Source: Thermostichus lividus PCC 6715
Lineage (GTDB): Bacteria > Cyanobacteriota > Cyanobacteriia > Thermosynechococcales > Thermosynechococcaceae
Assembly: GCF_002754935.1 (NCBI RefSeq)
Contig: NZ_CP018092.1
Coordinates: 620,001-684,000 of the forward strand
Direction: 5' to 3'
DNA length: 64,000 nt
The notes below the pieces were generated by a model. The model had not been told where the DNA came from and did not search any database. It saw only the letters and a program-made list of their open reading frames with translations. The translations under genes and the position numbers were made by a program. Positions 46,820-56,214 of this stretch are shown here, piece after piece (position 1 is the first letter of the stretch; every line of letters begins with the position of its first letter).

Positions 46820-47281
46820 CTAGGTTGCCACCCAGGCGATCGCCACCCCCAGCGCAGAGCCAGCAATCACTTGAATGGGGGTATGGCCAAGAAGTTCCTT
46901 GAGTCGGGCTTCTGCTAATTCGTGCCCTTCTTGGAAAAATTCTTCGACAATCTGGTTGAGGATGCGCGCTTGCTTGCCGGCGGCTTGGCGCACACCGGCT
47001 GCATCGTACATCACAATAAAGGCAAAGACCAGGGCAATGGCAAATTCAACACTACTCCAGCCTCGCTGCAACCCTACGCTCGTGGCTAAGGCCGTCACTA
47101 AGGCAGAGTGAGAACTAGGCATGCCGCCAGTTTCCACCAACACCCGGAAGTTCAGCTTACGATGCTTGGCAATATCCAACAGCAGCTTGAGGGTTTGGGC
47201 GATCGCACTAGCCGCCAAGGCCACCCAGAGAACATGGTTAGACAACAGCTCGCGGAGAGTATCCATCATCGTTGCGGACAA
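46820..47281 (-). CDS. Divergent PAP2-family membrane protein (DUF212)
   Basis: 153 residues, about four membrane segments. Carries the GGMPSSHSALVTALATSVG motif and VMYDAAGVRQAAGKQARILNQIVEE, diagnostic of the divergent PAP2/DUF212 family. In cyanobacteria it commonly follows folD-crtE, as here. Likely a phosphatase-like membrane protein. Substrate unknown. Converges with the glycosyltransferase gene (4-base gap). Confidence 0.88.
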   Translation of the reverse strand: MSATMMDTLRELLSNHVLWVALAASAIAQTLKLLLDIAKHRKLNFRVLVETGGMPSSHSALVTALATSVGLQRGWSSVEFAIALVFAFIVMYDAAGVRQAAGKQARILNQIVEEFFQEGHELAEARLKELLGHTPIQVIAGSALGVAIAWVAT

Positions 47282-47315
47282 AGGTCTGCGCCCATCCTAC
47301 CGTGTTGTGCCTCTA

Positions 47316-47356
47316 TGAACTACCCCACCCTACGGATTGGGTGTTCTGTGACACCC
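47316..47356 (-). repeat. IS605-type end hairpin between crtE and the PAP2 gene
   Basis: TGAACTACCCCACCC, then CTACGGATTGGGTG and TTCTGTGACACCC, so CACCC can pair with GGGTG on either side. It starts just past the crtE stop codon. Same family as 34252 and 43336. Placement suggests use as an attenuator or terminator within the operon. Confidence 0.5.
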
Positions 47357-47357
47357 G

Positions 47358-48283
47358 TTAATGGCTACGGGCAGTAATATAGTCGGCGATCGCCTGCAAG
47401 GGCACCGCAGCCTCACCGTAAAGTGCCAACTCTGCCTTCGCCTCCGCCACCAAGCGCTCAGCTTCTTGGCGGGATTTGTCTAGCCCCCATAGCCGAGGAT
47501 AGGTCATTTTCTGCGCCGTCACATCCTTGCCAGCGGTTTTACCCAGCACATCCCGGGTCGAGGTAATGTCGAGAATATCGTCAATGATTTGAAAGGCCAG
47601 ACCAATGTTGGCGGCATAGCGAGACAGCCGCTTGAGCGTTGCTTCATCCGCCCCAGTCAAGAGTGCGCCTGAGAGCACCGCAGCCTCTAGCAGTGCCCCC
47701 GTTTTATGGGAGTGGATAAAGTGCAGGGTCTCAACACCAATATTTGTTTTCCCTTCACACTCTAGATCGACAACTTGCCCACCCACTAACCCCGTCGCTG
47801 CCACCGCGTGACCCAAGCGGGCAACAATTTTTAGCAAATATTCCGCAGGCACATTTTTGGTCTGCTCAACCACATACTCAAAGGCGTAAGCAAGCAGCCC
47901 ATCCCCAGCCAAAATCGCAATGTCTTCGCCGTACACCTTATGGTTCGTGAGTTTGCCCCGCCGATAGTCATCATTGTCCATTGCTGGCAGATCATCATGG
48001 ATGAGGGACATGGTGTGAATCATCTCCAAGGCACAGGCCGTGGGCATGGCCATGGCGATCGTCCCCCCAGTAACTCACAGGTTGCCAAGCAGAGGATGGG
48101 GCGCAAGCGCTTGCCACCCGCCATGAGGGAATAGCGCATGGCATTGTATATTTTTTCGGGGTACGTCACAGGCAGGGAAGACTCCAACGCCGCTTCCACT
48201 AGGGCTTGCCGTTCTTTCAGGTAGGCCTTAAGGTCAAAGTTGCTAGCAGCGTTGCGAACGTGGGGGGGGTCGGCGGAAATCAT
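47358..48283 (-). CDS. crtE: Geranylgeranyl diphosphate synthase CrtE (frameshifted)
   Basis: 308 residues after adding one base to the C6 run at 48063-48068, joining [10 protein letters not shown] to [19 protein letters not shown]. Both Asp-rich prenyltransferase motifs are present: [12 protein letters not shown] and FQIIDDILD, plus GKRLRP. Makes GGPP for carotenoids, chlorophyll and quinone side chains. The enzyme should be essential in a phototroph, which argues that the break is not genuine. Lies between folD (10 bases upstream) and the PAP2 gene. Confidence 0.9.
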
Positions 48284-48293
48284 TGGGGTCTCC

Positions 48294-49229
48294 TCATCGT
48301 GCAGGCTGGTCTGTAGGGGACAACTGGAGTAACTGCGCTGGCTGATTGTGCCGGCGACAATAGCTCCATACTGTATTGTGCAACAACATGGCCACGGTCA
48401 TCGGACCAACCCCGCCGGGAACAGGGGTAATGTAACTAGCCACTTGACAGGCAGCATCATAGTCCACATCGCCCCACAGGCTAAATTTACCATCTGGGCG
48501 TTGAATACGATTAATGCCAACATCAATAACAATGGCACCGTGGCGAATCATGTCTGCGGTAATGCAGCGGGGACGACCGATCGCCGTCACTAAAATTTCG
48601 GCACTGCGAGTCACCTCAGCTAGGTTACGGGTGCGCGAGTGGGCGATCGCCACCGTTGCATCGGCATTTAAGAGCATTAGGGCAAGAGGCTTGCCCACTA
48701 AAATACTGCGCCCCACCACCACCGCTTGCCGACCCGCCACCTCAATCCCGTAAGCTGCCAGCAATTGCATCACCCCAGCAGGGGTACAACTGCGCAACCC
48801 CGGCTCATCGCGCACAAGACGACCTAAATTGTCAGGGTGGAGGCCATCGACATCCTTATCAGGGTGAATGGCGTAGAGCAGAGGGCGCGCATCCAAGTGA
48901 GGCGGCAGCGGCAGTTGTAGCAAAATACCATCTACCCGCTCATCATGGTTGAGATCGGTGATCTTAGCCAAGAGGTCAGCTTCGGACGTACTGGCGGGCA
49001 AGTGAGCCCCAAAGGAGCGAATCCCAACCCGTTCGCAGGCCTGCTCCTTGGCGCGAACGTAAACAGCACTAGCGGGGTCATCGCCAACCCTGAGGACAGC
49101 CAACCCCGGTGGCCGCCCCAACTGTGACTTTAGGGTTTGCACGTGTGCCGCCAGCTTCGCCTCAATAGACTGGGCTAAGGTTTTACCGTTGAGGCAGGTG
49201 GGGATATGCTCAGCCAAGGTGAATCCCAT
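48294..49229 (-). CDS. folD: Bifunctional methylenetetrahydrofolate dehydrogenase/cyclohydrolase FolD
   Basis: 311 residues. Catalytic Tyr/Lys in [17 protein letters not shown], then [14 protein letters not shown], the NADP site [14 protein letters not shown], and the C-terminal [17 protein letters not shown]. Interconverts methylene- and formyl-tetrahydrofolate. The last 25 residues extend slightly past the usual end. First gene of the folD-crtE-PAP2 cluster. Nothing notable in the 208-base gap upstream. Confidence 0.96.
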   Translation of the reverse strand: MGFTLAEHIPTCLNGKTLAQSIEAKLAAHVQTLKSQLGRPPGLAVLRVGDDPASAVYVRAKEQACERVGIRSFGAHLPASTSEADLLAKITDLNHDERVDGILLQLPLPPHLDARPLLYAIHPDKDVDGLHPDNLGRLVRDEPGLRSCTPAGVMQLLAAYGIEVAGRQAVVVGRSILVGKPLALMLLNADATVAIAHSRTRNLAEVTRSAEILVTAIGRPRCITADMIRHGAIVIDVGINRIQRPDGKFSLWGDVDYDAACQVASYITPVPGGVGPMTVAMLLHNTVWSYCRRHNQPAQLLQLSPTDQPAR

Positions 49230-49437
49230 CCAAAGAATGACATCAAGGTGCAGCGATTAGCAGTGGTACGGCACCGTAACCAGACCACGGACATCACCGT
49301 AGTTTACACTACCAACTGTTGCCCTTTCTAGCCTTGGGGCTGTGCCCTTTGTGTCCAATACCGTAGGTGCTGGCAGGCGTTGGGTTGCCAATGTTTGACA
49401 ATACAAGTATCACCCAACAGAAGGGAGGACGTCCCCA

Positions 49438-49836
49438 ATGCAAGCAACAACAACGACAGTTCGTTTATCCCCCGCCTTTACTGTACCGGTGGGCGTACTG
49501 CTGCTGAGTGTGCCCCTTTGGTACCTGAAGTGGTGGTTAGGGTTGCCGGTATCGCTGTTCAGTCTGTTTTTGGCCGTGCAAGCAGCTACCCTACGGCTGG
49601 ACTTTACAGCGACAGCCCTTGAAGTGTATCGCGGCAGCCAGCAAATTCGGCAGTTTCCCTACCAGCAGTGGCAGCACTGGGAGGTTTTTTGGCCACGGCT
49701 GCCCATCCTGTTTTATTTCCGTGAGGTCAAGAGTATCCACTTCTTGCCGATTCTGTTTGATGCCAAAACTTTAGTACAATGCCTGCAAGAACGCTGCCCA
49801 CGTACGGCCTTTATTCCCCCTGCTCGCAATGACTGA
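49438..49836 (+). CDS. DUF3119 membrane protein
   Basis: 132 residues. Two closely spaced membrane helices (about 13-45: VPVGVLLLSVPLWYLKWWLGLPVSLFSLFLAVQAA), then a PH-like soluble part (LRLDFTATALEVYRGSQQIRQFPYQQWQHWEVFWPRLPILFYFREVKSIHFLPILFD), the pattern of cyanobacterial/plastid DUF3119. Overlaps the next gene by eight bases. Function unknown. Confidence 0.8.
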   Translation: MQATTTTVRLSPAFTVPVGVLLLSVPLWYLKWWLGLPVSLFSLFLAVQAATLRLDFTATALEVYRGSQQIRQFPYQQWQHWEVFWPRLPILFYFREVKSIHFLPILFDAKTLVQCLQERCPRTAFIPPARND

Positions 49837-50800
49837 TGAACCCACCTTGACCCCAGACCTAACTGAGTCCGCTGCTGAGGCACAGGAGGCGGAACTGGCT
49901 ACGCTTGCGGCACGGCGGGATGCACTCAAAGAGGAAATTCAAGCGCTTGAAGCAGCATTCCATCGTCTTGCTCACCGTTGTTGCCAGGATCTTGAAGAGA
50001 AGCAACAAGCCCTGCAACTCACTATCGAACAGTTGGAGCGACGCAAGGAGCGTATTGAGCAGGAACTGCGCCAAAATTTTGTTGGTGCATCTCAGGAAAT
50101 GGCCATTCGGGTGCAAGGGTTTAAGGAGTTCCTCGTGAACAGTATGCAGGATTTAGCTGCAACGGTGGAGGAACTACAACTGCTGCCAGCCCCTGCCCCA
50201 GCAGCAGAGCATGAAACACCGCCCGCTGCAACTTCCCCCCCGAAATTGGTGTTGGATGAGGGGTTTCAGGAGGAAACTAGCCGCATTAAGCACCTCCTAG
50301 AGCAGTACCAAACGAACCCCAATTACTATGGCCCGCCTTGGCAGCTACGGCGCACCTTTGAGCCGTTACACGCGCAGCGAGTGGAAAGTTGGTTTTTTGA
50401 TTTAGGGGGGCGGGGTGCCCTGCGATCGCTCCCAAGTCGGCTGCAAAATATCCTTGTGGCCTCGGCAATTATTTCGATTTTGCGGGATTTTTACGGCGAC
50501 ATGCTGCGGGTGCTGGTCTTGGCAGACTCTCCCGAGCGTTTGGGAGACTGGCGGCGGGGGCTGCAAGACTGTTTAGGCATCAACCGCCAAGACTTTGGCC
50601 CTGAGCGGGGGGTGGCGCTGTTTGAGTCTGCGGATGCATTGGCCTTCCGCGCCGATCGCCTTGAACAAGAGGACTATCTCCCCCTGATTTTAATTGACGA
50701 CTCCCAAGAGAAGGTGAGTTTATCGCTGCTTCAGTATCCACTCCTGTTGGGGTTTGCTCCCGAACCCCAGTTGCGTCGCACGAATGAGTTTTTTGAATAG
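49829..50800 (+). CDS. DUF3086 coiled-coil protein
   Basis: 323 residues. Long N-terminal coiled coil (about 15-110, LKEEIQALEAAFHRLAHRCCQDLEEKQQALQLTIEQLERRKERIEQEL), a Pro/Ala linker, then the globular DUF3086 domain (QTNPNYYGPPWQLRRTFEPLHAQRVESWFFDLGGRGALRSLPSRLQNILVASAIISIL). Cyanobacteria-specific, function unknown. Organised with the DUF3119 gene and plsY, nine bases before the latter. Confidence 0.82.
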   Translation: MTDEPTLTPDLTESAAEAQEAELATLAARRDALKEEIQALEAAFHRLAHRCCQDLEEKQQALQLTIEQLERRKERIEQELRQNFVGASQEMAIRVQGFKEFLVNSMQDLAATVEELQLLPAPAPAAEHETPPAATSPPKLVLDEGFQEETSRIKHLLEQYQTNPNYYGPPWQLRRTFEPLHAQRVESWFFDLGGRGALRSLPSRLQNILVASAIISILRDFYGDMLRVLVLADSPERLGDWRRGLQDCLGINRQDFGPERGVALFESADALAFRADRLEQEDYLPLILIDDSQEKVSLSLLQYPLLLGFAPEPQLRRTNEFFE

Positions 50801-50809
50801 GAGGCACAG

Positions 50810-51466
50810 GTGAGCACCGCAGTCATCCTTGGGGTTATGGTGCTGACAAGCTATCTACTCGGCTCAATTCCGACAGGCTATTGGGTGGCCAAGCACCTAC
50901 GCGGTATTGACATTCGCGATCATGGCTCTGGCTCCACAGGCGCCACCAATGTCCTGCGGGTGGTGGGCAAAGGCGCGGGGCTGTTCACCTTTGTTGTTGA
51001 TGTGCTCAAGGGAACGGTTGCCGTTGTTGCGGCTCGCTGGAGCCTCGCTCAACCCTGGAGTACGGTGCCGCCAGCGTGGGGAGACTACTGCCTGTTGGCG
51101 ATCGCCCTAGTGGCGGTGGTGGGGCACAGTAAACCTATTTGGCTGGGATGGCGGGGCGGCAAATCCGTTGCCACCAGCTTGGGGGTGCTCTTGGCGCTGA
51201 ACTGGCCGACAGGATTGGTCACCTTTGGTGTCTTCCTTGTGGTACTTGCCCTGAGTCGCATTGTCTCTCTTGGCTCGATTCTAGCGGCACTGTCTCTACC
51301 CCTTTGGTTTTGGTGGTTTACAGGATCGCTGCCCTTTGTTGGTTTTAGTATTTTAGCGAGTGCCTTTGTTATTTGGCGGCACCAGAGTAATATCCAGCGC
51401 CTCATTGCCGGTACCGAGCCACGCCTAGGAGGCCGGAGTGGAAATTCAGCGGCTGACCTTAACTAA
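50810..51466 (+). CDS. plsY: Glycerol-3-phosphate acyltransferase PlsY
   Basis: 218 residues with five membrane helices. PlsY motifs: SYLLGSIPTGYW, GSGSTGATNVLR, LKGTVAV, VGHSKPIWLGWRGGKSVATSLG and IWRHQSNIQRLIAGTEP. Acylates glycerol 3-phosphate using acyl-phosphate at the inner membrane, the first step of phospholipid and galactolipid synthesis. GTG start. Its last 29 bases overlap the start of the SbcC-like gene. Confidence 0.95.
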   Translation: MSTAVILGVMVLTSYLLGSIPTGYWVAKHLRGIDIRDHGSGSTGATNVLRVVGKGAGLFTFVVDVLKGTVAVVAARWSLAQPWSTVPPAWGDYCLLAIALVAVVGHSKPIWLGWRGGKSVATSLGVLLALNWPTGLVTFGVFLVVLALSRIVSLGSILAALSLPLWFWWFTGSLPFVGFSILASAFVIWRHQSNIQRLIAGTEPRLGGRSGNSAADLN

Positions 51467-54196
51467 TTTCAAAACCCATCGCGATCGCACTGTTAACTTT
51501 TGCCGCGGGGTGAATGTTATCTGTGGCGAAAATGGGGCGGGCAAAACAAGCCTTTTAGAAGCCATTGCTTGGGTTCTATTTGATGCCACCTCCGGTTATG
51601 GGTCTGGCTTTAACAAAGCAATTATTCGCAAGGGCGCAACCCATGCCGAGGCAACGGTTCAGTTTATTTCGGCGGCGGATGGTCGCTCCTATTTGGTTTA
51701 AACGCAGTACCCGTAGCGGCTATAGCATTTTTGACCCCCAGTTACAGGCGCTGGTGTTGTCGCGGCGGGACGAGGTACAGCAATGGCTCAAGGAACATTT
51801 GGGGATCAACAGTGCCTTGCCCCTTAAAGACCTCTTTGAGCAGGTGATCGGCATTCCCCAAGGGATGATGACCGCCGACTTTTTCGGTACAGCCGCTCAG
51901 CGCCGCGCAATTTTTGAGCCTATCTTGCAGGTGGATGACTATCGCCGCGCCTACGATGCCGCCTTGGCGCTAGAAAAACACTCCGAAACCCGCCTGCAGC
52001 ACCTCCGGGAAACTATTGCCCGCCATGAGCAGGCGCTAGCCAGCCGCGAAGACTATACCACCAAGGCGCAAGCCCTAGCCGCAGAATTGGCGCAGGACTA
52101 CCAACAGCGCGATCGCCTCGCTCAGGTGTGTCACGCCTTGGCCCAGGAACGGGCGCAGCTTGAGGCAGAAGTGGCAGCTCTTGAGCACTTAGCACAGCAA
52201 CAGCAGCGGCTGCAACACCAACTTGAACAGCAGGAGCAGCTTTGCCGCGATCGCCACCAACAGCTAGCCGCCGCGCAATTGAGTCAAGCGCGCTGCCAAG
52301 ACTCTCAGGCAACCTACGATCGCTATCGCGAACTGCAACAGGCATTGCGGAGCCTCGAGCGGCAGTTAAAGGAGCAGGGTACCCTTGAGCAGCAGATTGC
52401 TGAGTGCGAGCAGCGACAGCAGCGAGCCGCAACCAAAACTGGCACACCTTGAAGCCCAACGCCAAGCGATCGCTACGATTGAGTCCCAACTGGCTGCCCT
52501 TGCCCCCCAGATTGCGGCGGCGGATGCCCTTGAGCAGGAATTAGCCGTAGTCCACGCCCAACTACGAGCGGCGGAGCAGGCAGCTCAAGAGGCCACCCAT
52601 CTTGAGGAGCAAATTCAAAGCGCCCAACTCCGCCTTGTTGAACTGGAGCAGCAATTGGCTGCCCTTGATGCTCAACGCCCCCTTGCTGCCACCCTAAACC
52701 AGAAACAGCAGGAGCGCGATCGCCTCGCAGCCCAGATAAGCCACCTCAGCGCCGCCCAAGCCTTTGCCGCCACCCTTGCCCCCATCGTTGCAAGCGCCAC
52801 AACCCAAGCCGCCGCCATCGCTCCTCTAACTCGCCAAGCCATGCATGAACTGACCGCCGCCCAAGACTTTGCCTTGCTCACCCCAGCTGTGACCTTAGGC
52901 CTGCAAGCGCTGCAACACCTGCAAGCCAACCATCAGCAGTTGCTCAACGACCTTGAAGCACTCCTCAAGCGCCTTGATCCCTCTGAGCAAGACCTGCTGA
53001 CCCCTCTTCTCGCGCAACTCGACGCGGAGATTGCTGCCGCTGCCGCTGCCGAACGCTCACTCCTGCAATGGCACCCCCTTGCCGCTGAAAAAGCGCGATT
53101 ACACGAACACCTGAGTGCCCTTGGCGATCGCCAACGGCAGTTGATCCCTCGCTACAGCCAACTCGCCCAGTTGCAGCGCCAGTACACTAAGCTGAGCACA
53201 GAGCTAGAGGCACTGGGGCAACCCCGCGCCCAACAACAGGTTCTCCTAGAGCAACAGCAGTCAGCACCGGACATTGAAACAGCAGTCCAAGAGCTAGTAC
53301 AACACCAAGCGCAATTGAACAGCGAGCTTGCGCCCCTATACCGTCAGCGCCAGTACTATCAAGCCTTAGAGCAGAAGCGCCAAGCCCTGACAGAGGAATT
53401 GGCGACCCTAGAGCACGCCTACCAAACCTACCTCCAGCACAAACACCAAGCTAGCCAAGTGGCCGCCTACCAAGCGGCGCTTGCAGAGGCACAAGCCACC
53501 TATGCCGCCCTCCAAAACACCTGTGCCACCCTAGCGCAGGACTACCAGACCCAAGCCCAGCGCATAGATGTGGATCGCTTAAGGGAGGTCACAGCTCGCC
53601 ATGAGCAACTCAGCCGCGAGTATCAAACCCTCCTAGGGGCAATTCCCGAAAAGGAGAGACAATATCAGCAGTATGCAGACGCCCTCCAGCATCTTGAGGC
53701 GGTGGCGCAACAGCTTGCCCGTAGCCGCCAAACCCTCGCTGAGTACCAACAGCGGCACCATTTTATCGTGACGGCGCGGGAAATTTACCGAACCAGTGGC
53801 CCCCGCGTTAGCGAGGCGTATCTGCACAGCATTTCCCACGAAGCCGACCGTCTCTTTCGCGAGTTACTCAACCGTCCTGACGTTGCCCTTCGGTGGCTGT
53901 CGGACTACGACATTCAAGTGAACGAGGGCGGGCACTGGCGTAGTTTTAGGAGCCTTTCTGGGGGTGAGCAGATGTGCGCTGCCCTTGCGGTACGCCTTGC
54001 CCTGCTGCGAATTTTAGCCGCCACAGACGTGGCCTTCTTTGATGAACCCACGACCAATATGGATCACGAGCGCCGTCAGCAGCTAGCAGAAAACCTAGCT
54101 AATCTGAGAAGTTTTAGACAGCTATTTGTCATTAGCCATGATGAAACCTTTGCTGCCCTGACAGAGCATATTATCCATCTAGAGCGACAATCCTAA
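51438..54196 (+). CDS. SbcC/Rad50-like SMC ATPase (two frameshifts)
   Basis: Three pieces in different frames join to 918 residues if one T is removed from TTT at 51697-51699 and one C from CC near 52427. Walker A CGENGAGKTS (about 29-38), a very long Gln/Ala-rich coiled coil, then signature SLSGGEQMCAALAVRLALLRI and Walker B DVAFFDEPTTNMDHERRQQL. SbcC works with SbcD nuclease on DNA ends and hairpins, but sbcD is not adjacent. No CxxC zinc-hook motif is visible in the coil. GTG start. Confidence 0.83.
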
Positions 54197-54330
54197 GCGT
54201 AAGCCGTATGCAGCGCCCACCAAATCAGCACAGCAATAAAGCCAAGAATCAGTACCGCTGAAGCTGCGATCATCACAGGGCTATCTGCCCCTTCAAACTT
54301 CATAATGCCGCGATTAAAATCTGTGGCCAT
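54193..54330 (-). CDS. 45-residue single-helix membrane protein
   Basis: Short gene: MATDFNRGIMKFEGADSPVM followed by a membrane helix (IAASAVLILGFIAVLIWWAL) and HTAYA. Start ATG 54330 with GGAG at about -12. The N-terminal FNRGxMKFEGADSP block looks conserved, in the style of small subunits of cyanobacterial photosynthetic or NDH complexes. I cannot assign it to a named subunit. It converges with the sbcC-like gene, overlapping its stop by three bases. Confidence 0.6.
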   Translation of the reverse strand: MATDFNRGIMKFEGADSPVMIAASAVLILGFIAVLIWWALHTAYA

Positions 54331-54431
54331 AGGAAGACACTCCAAGCACGGTTTAATCTACATCAATTCTAGGCAGCTTTTTGGGTCTTCAGTGGTAGCA
54401 GGGGTGACTTGTTACGATTCGTTATGCGTGG

Positions 54432-54445
54432 CTGTGTTAACACAG
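54432..54445. promoter_or_regulatory. 14-base perfect palindrome CTGTGTTAACACAG
   Basis: Perfect dyad in the 378-base divergent region between the 45-residue gene and the FHA gene, about 70 bases from the CRP-type site. Could be an operator. Regulator unknown. Confidence 0.35.
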
Positions 54446-54512
54446 AATCTGTGCCAAATCTGGCCAAGTCTTATCTAGCCAAACCTTAAGATTTGACAAT
54501 TCTTGACATGTT

Positions 54513-54528
54513 TGTGATCAGCATCACA
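54513..54528. promoter_or_regulatory. CRP-type binding site
   Basis: TGTGATCAGCATCACA is an exact TGTGA-N6-TCACA, the consensus for CRP and the cyanobacterial cAMP receptor SyCRP1. Two TTGACA hexamers lie just before it (54493 and 54503). It could control the FHA gene (54709) or the divergent 45-residue gene (54330). Confidence 0.55.
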
Positions 54529-54708
54529 GCAGTTCTCCGTCAGATCACGCAAAGGTAAAAGTAGATTGACAGCCTAGGCCACTTTTGCAAGCGTCATCAA
54601 TATTTGCAGCGTTGCGTAACTGAGCGCCTCAGAACGCTCAGGATGACCTCTTCTCATCATCCTGCCATTGGCCGTGGTTGTTTATGGACTCACGGGGGAT
54701 AGATTAAA

Positions 54709-55458
54709 ATGAACAGCTTGGCACAAGAGCGTCATGTTTTGATTTTGAATATGGTGGGTGGGCGACGCGCGATCGCCCTTGAGGCGGCTGCTTACTCCTT
54801 AGGGCGCGACGAAAGCAATGCAATTGTCTTAGACTTTGAGACCGTATCACGACAGCACGCGATTCTGTTGCGGGTGCCTGTGCCGGGTACCACGAACTAT
54901 CGTTACCGCTTGGTGGATGGCAATGCCAATGGCAAGCCCAGCACGAACGGTACGTTTGTCAATGGCAAACGGATTTCCAGCCATGAACTTCACCATGGGG
55001 ACGTGATTCTCTTTGGCCGCAAAGCCAAGGCTTCTTACATGATGGTGTCAATGGCGGAGACGGAGTTTAGCCAATACCTCCAGTCCATCGCCTTTCAAAG
55101 TATTAAGTCGGATTTGCGTGGTGCCAAGGAAACGTTGGTGGGAATGGAGCTCAGTGGGGAGTTGCGCCGTCCACCCAGCCGTGAATTGGTGGGGGCGGCC
55201 AAAACGGCTCTCAGTATTGAAACGGAACCGGTCAAGCCCGCTGCCAAGGATACCTTGGCCAGTGAGGGTGGTGACACCTCTTCCCAAGCGAATAAAGCCA
55301 CGGTGCACGAACCCCAGTCCCATCATGGGCTGAGGTGGATGATTGGCTTGGGGGCGATCGCCACCGTGGTCGCAGCTATTTTTGTGGGAGCCTACCTGCG
55401 CTCACCCGCACCTCAGCAACCTGCTCCAACCCAATCCCCGTCGGTTGCACAGCCATAA
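54709..55458 (+). CDS. FHA-domain protein with C-terminal membrane anchor
   Basis: 249 residues. FHA domain (about 8-105): YSLGRDESNAIVLDFETVSRQHAILL and the STNGTFVNGKRI loop that binds phosphothreonine. A linker rich in Ser/Thr/Pro follows, then one membrane helix (about 208-228, WMIGLGAIATVVAAIFVGAYL) and a Pro-rich tail. Likely a membrane-tethered sensor of Ser/Thr-kinase signalling. No kinase gene adjacent. Preceded by a divergent control region with a CRP-type site. Confidence 0.88.
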   Translation: MNSLAQERHVLILNMVGGRRAIALEAAAYSLGRDESNAIVLDFETVSRQHAILLRVPVPGTTNYRYRLVDGNANGKPSTNGTFVNGKRISSHELHHGDVILFGRKAKASYMMVSMAETEFSQYLQSIAFQSIKSDLRGAKETLVGMELSGELRRPPSRELVGAAKTALSIETEPVKPAAKDTLASEGGDTSSQANKATVHEPQSHHGLRWMIGLGAIATVVAAIFVGAYLRSPAPQQPAPTQSPSVAQP

Positions 55459-55484
55459 TCAAGGGTGATTCAGGCTGAGTGACC

Positions 55485-56178
55485 CTAATCGGTCTGAATA
55501 CGACCATCTTCAATTTTGGTAATGCGATCGGCAATGGGGATGATTCGGGGATCGTGGGTGACAATCATTACCGTACATCCCTTTTGCTTTGCTAGCTTGT
55601 AGAGAATTTTAATGACTTGCTGGCCACTTTGGGAGTCAAGAGACGCAGTCGGTTCATCGGCAAAAAATAATTTTTGGATCGCCGGCCAGTGCCCGGGCGA
55701 TCGCAACTCGCTGCTTTTGCCCGCCTGATAGGTTTTGCGGTAAGAAGTTGAGGCGATCGCCTAAGCCCACTTCGTCTAAAAGCTTGGCAGCACGCACCTT
55801 CGCATCCTTCGTGGCAACCCCCTTCAGGTTGAAGGCAATCTCTACATTTTCTAAAGCGGTTAAGGCTGGAAAAAGATTAAAACTCTGGAAGACAAACCCA
55901 ATGTTGTTGAGGCGAAACCTCGCTAATTCGTTCTTTTTCATCTGGGTAATGTCTTGCCCTAGAACAAATACTTTGCCGCTAGTGGGGGTCAAAATTCCGG
56001 CTAAAATCGAGAGCAGCGTTGTTTTACCGGAGCCGGAAGGCCCCATCAGCAAATGGATATGGCCTGTCTGAATACTGAGATTAATGCCGTGTAACACTGG
56101 GGTCAATTGATGCCCCGACTGGTACACCATCGTTAAATCAGTCGTGGCGATCGCCAACGAAGGCACAGAGGAGGTCAC
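55485..56178 (-). CDS. ABC transporter ATPase, LolD/DevA-like (frameshifted)
   Basis: About 230 residues after removing one base from the A6 run at 55662-55667, joining ARALAGDPKIIF to ADEPTASLDSQSG. Walker A GPSGSGKTT, signature LSGGQKQRVAIARAL, Walker B IIFADEP, H-loop IVTHD. MacB/LolD/DevA class by the layout LGQDITQMKKNELARFRLNNIGFVFQSFNLFPALTALENV. In cyanobacteria these pair with DevB/DevC exporters, but neither is adjacent. Start uncertain: GTG 56178 or TTG 56202. Confidence 0.85.
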
Positions 56179-56214
56179 AAGTGTAATCTCAGCACATCTC
56201 AAAACAGCAGTAGA

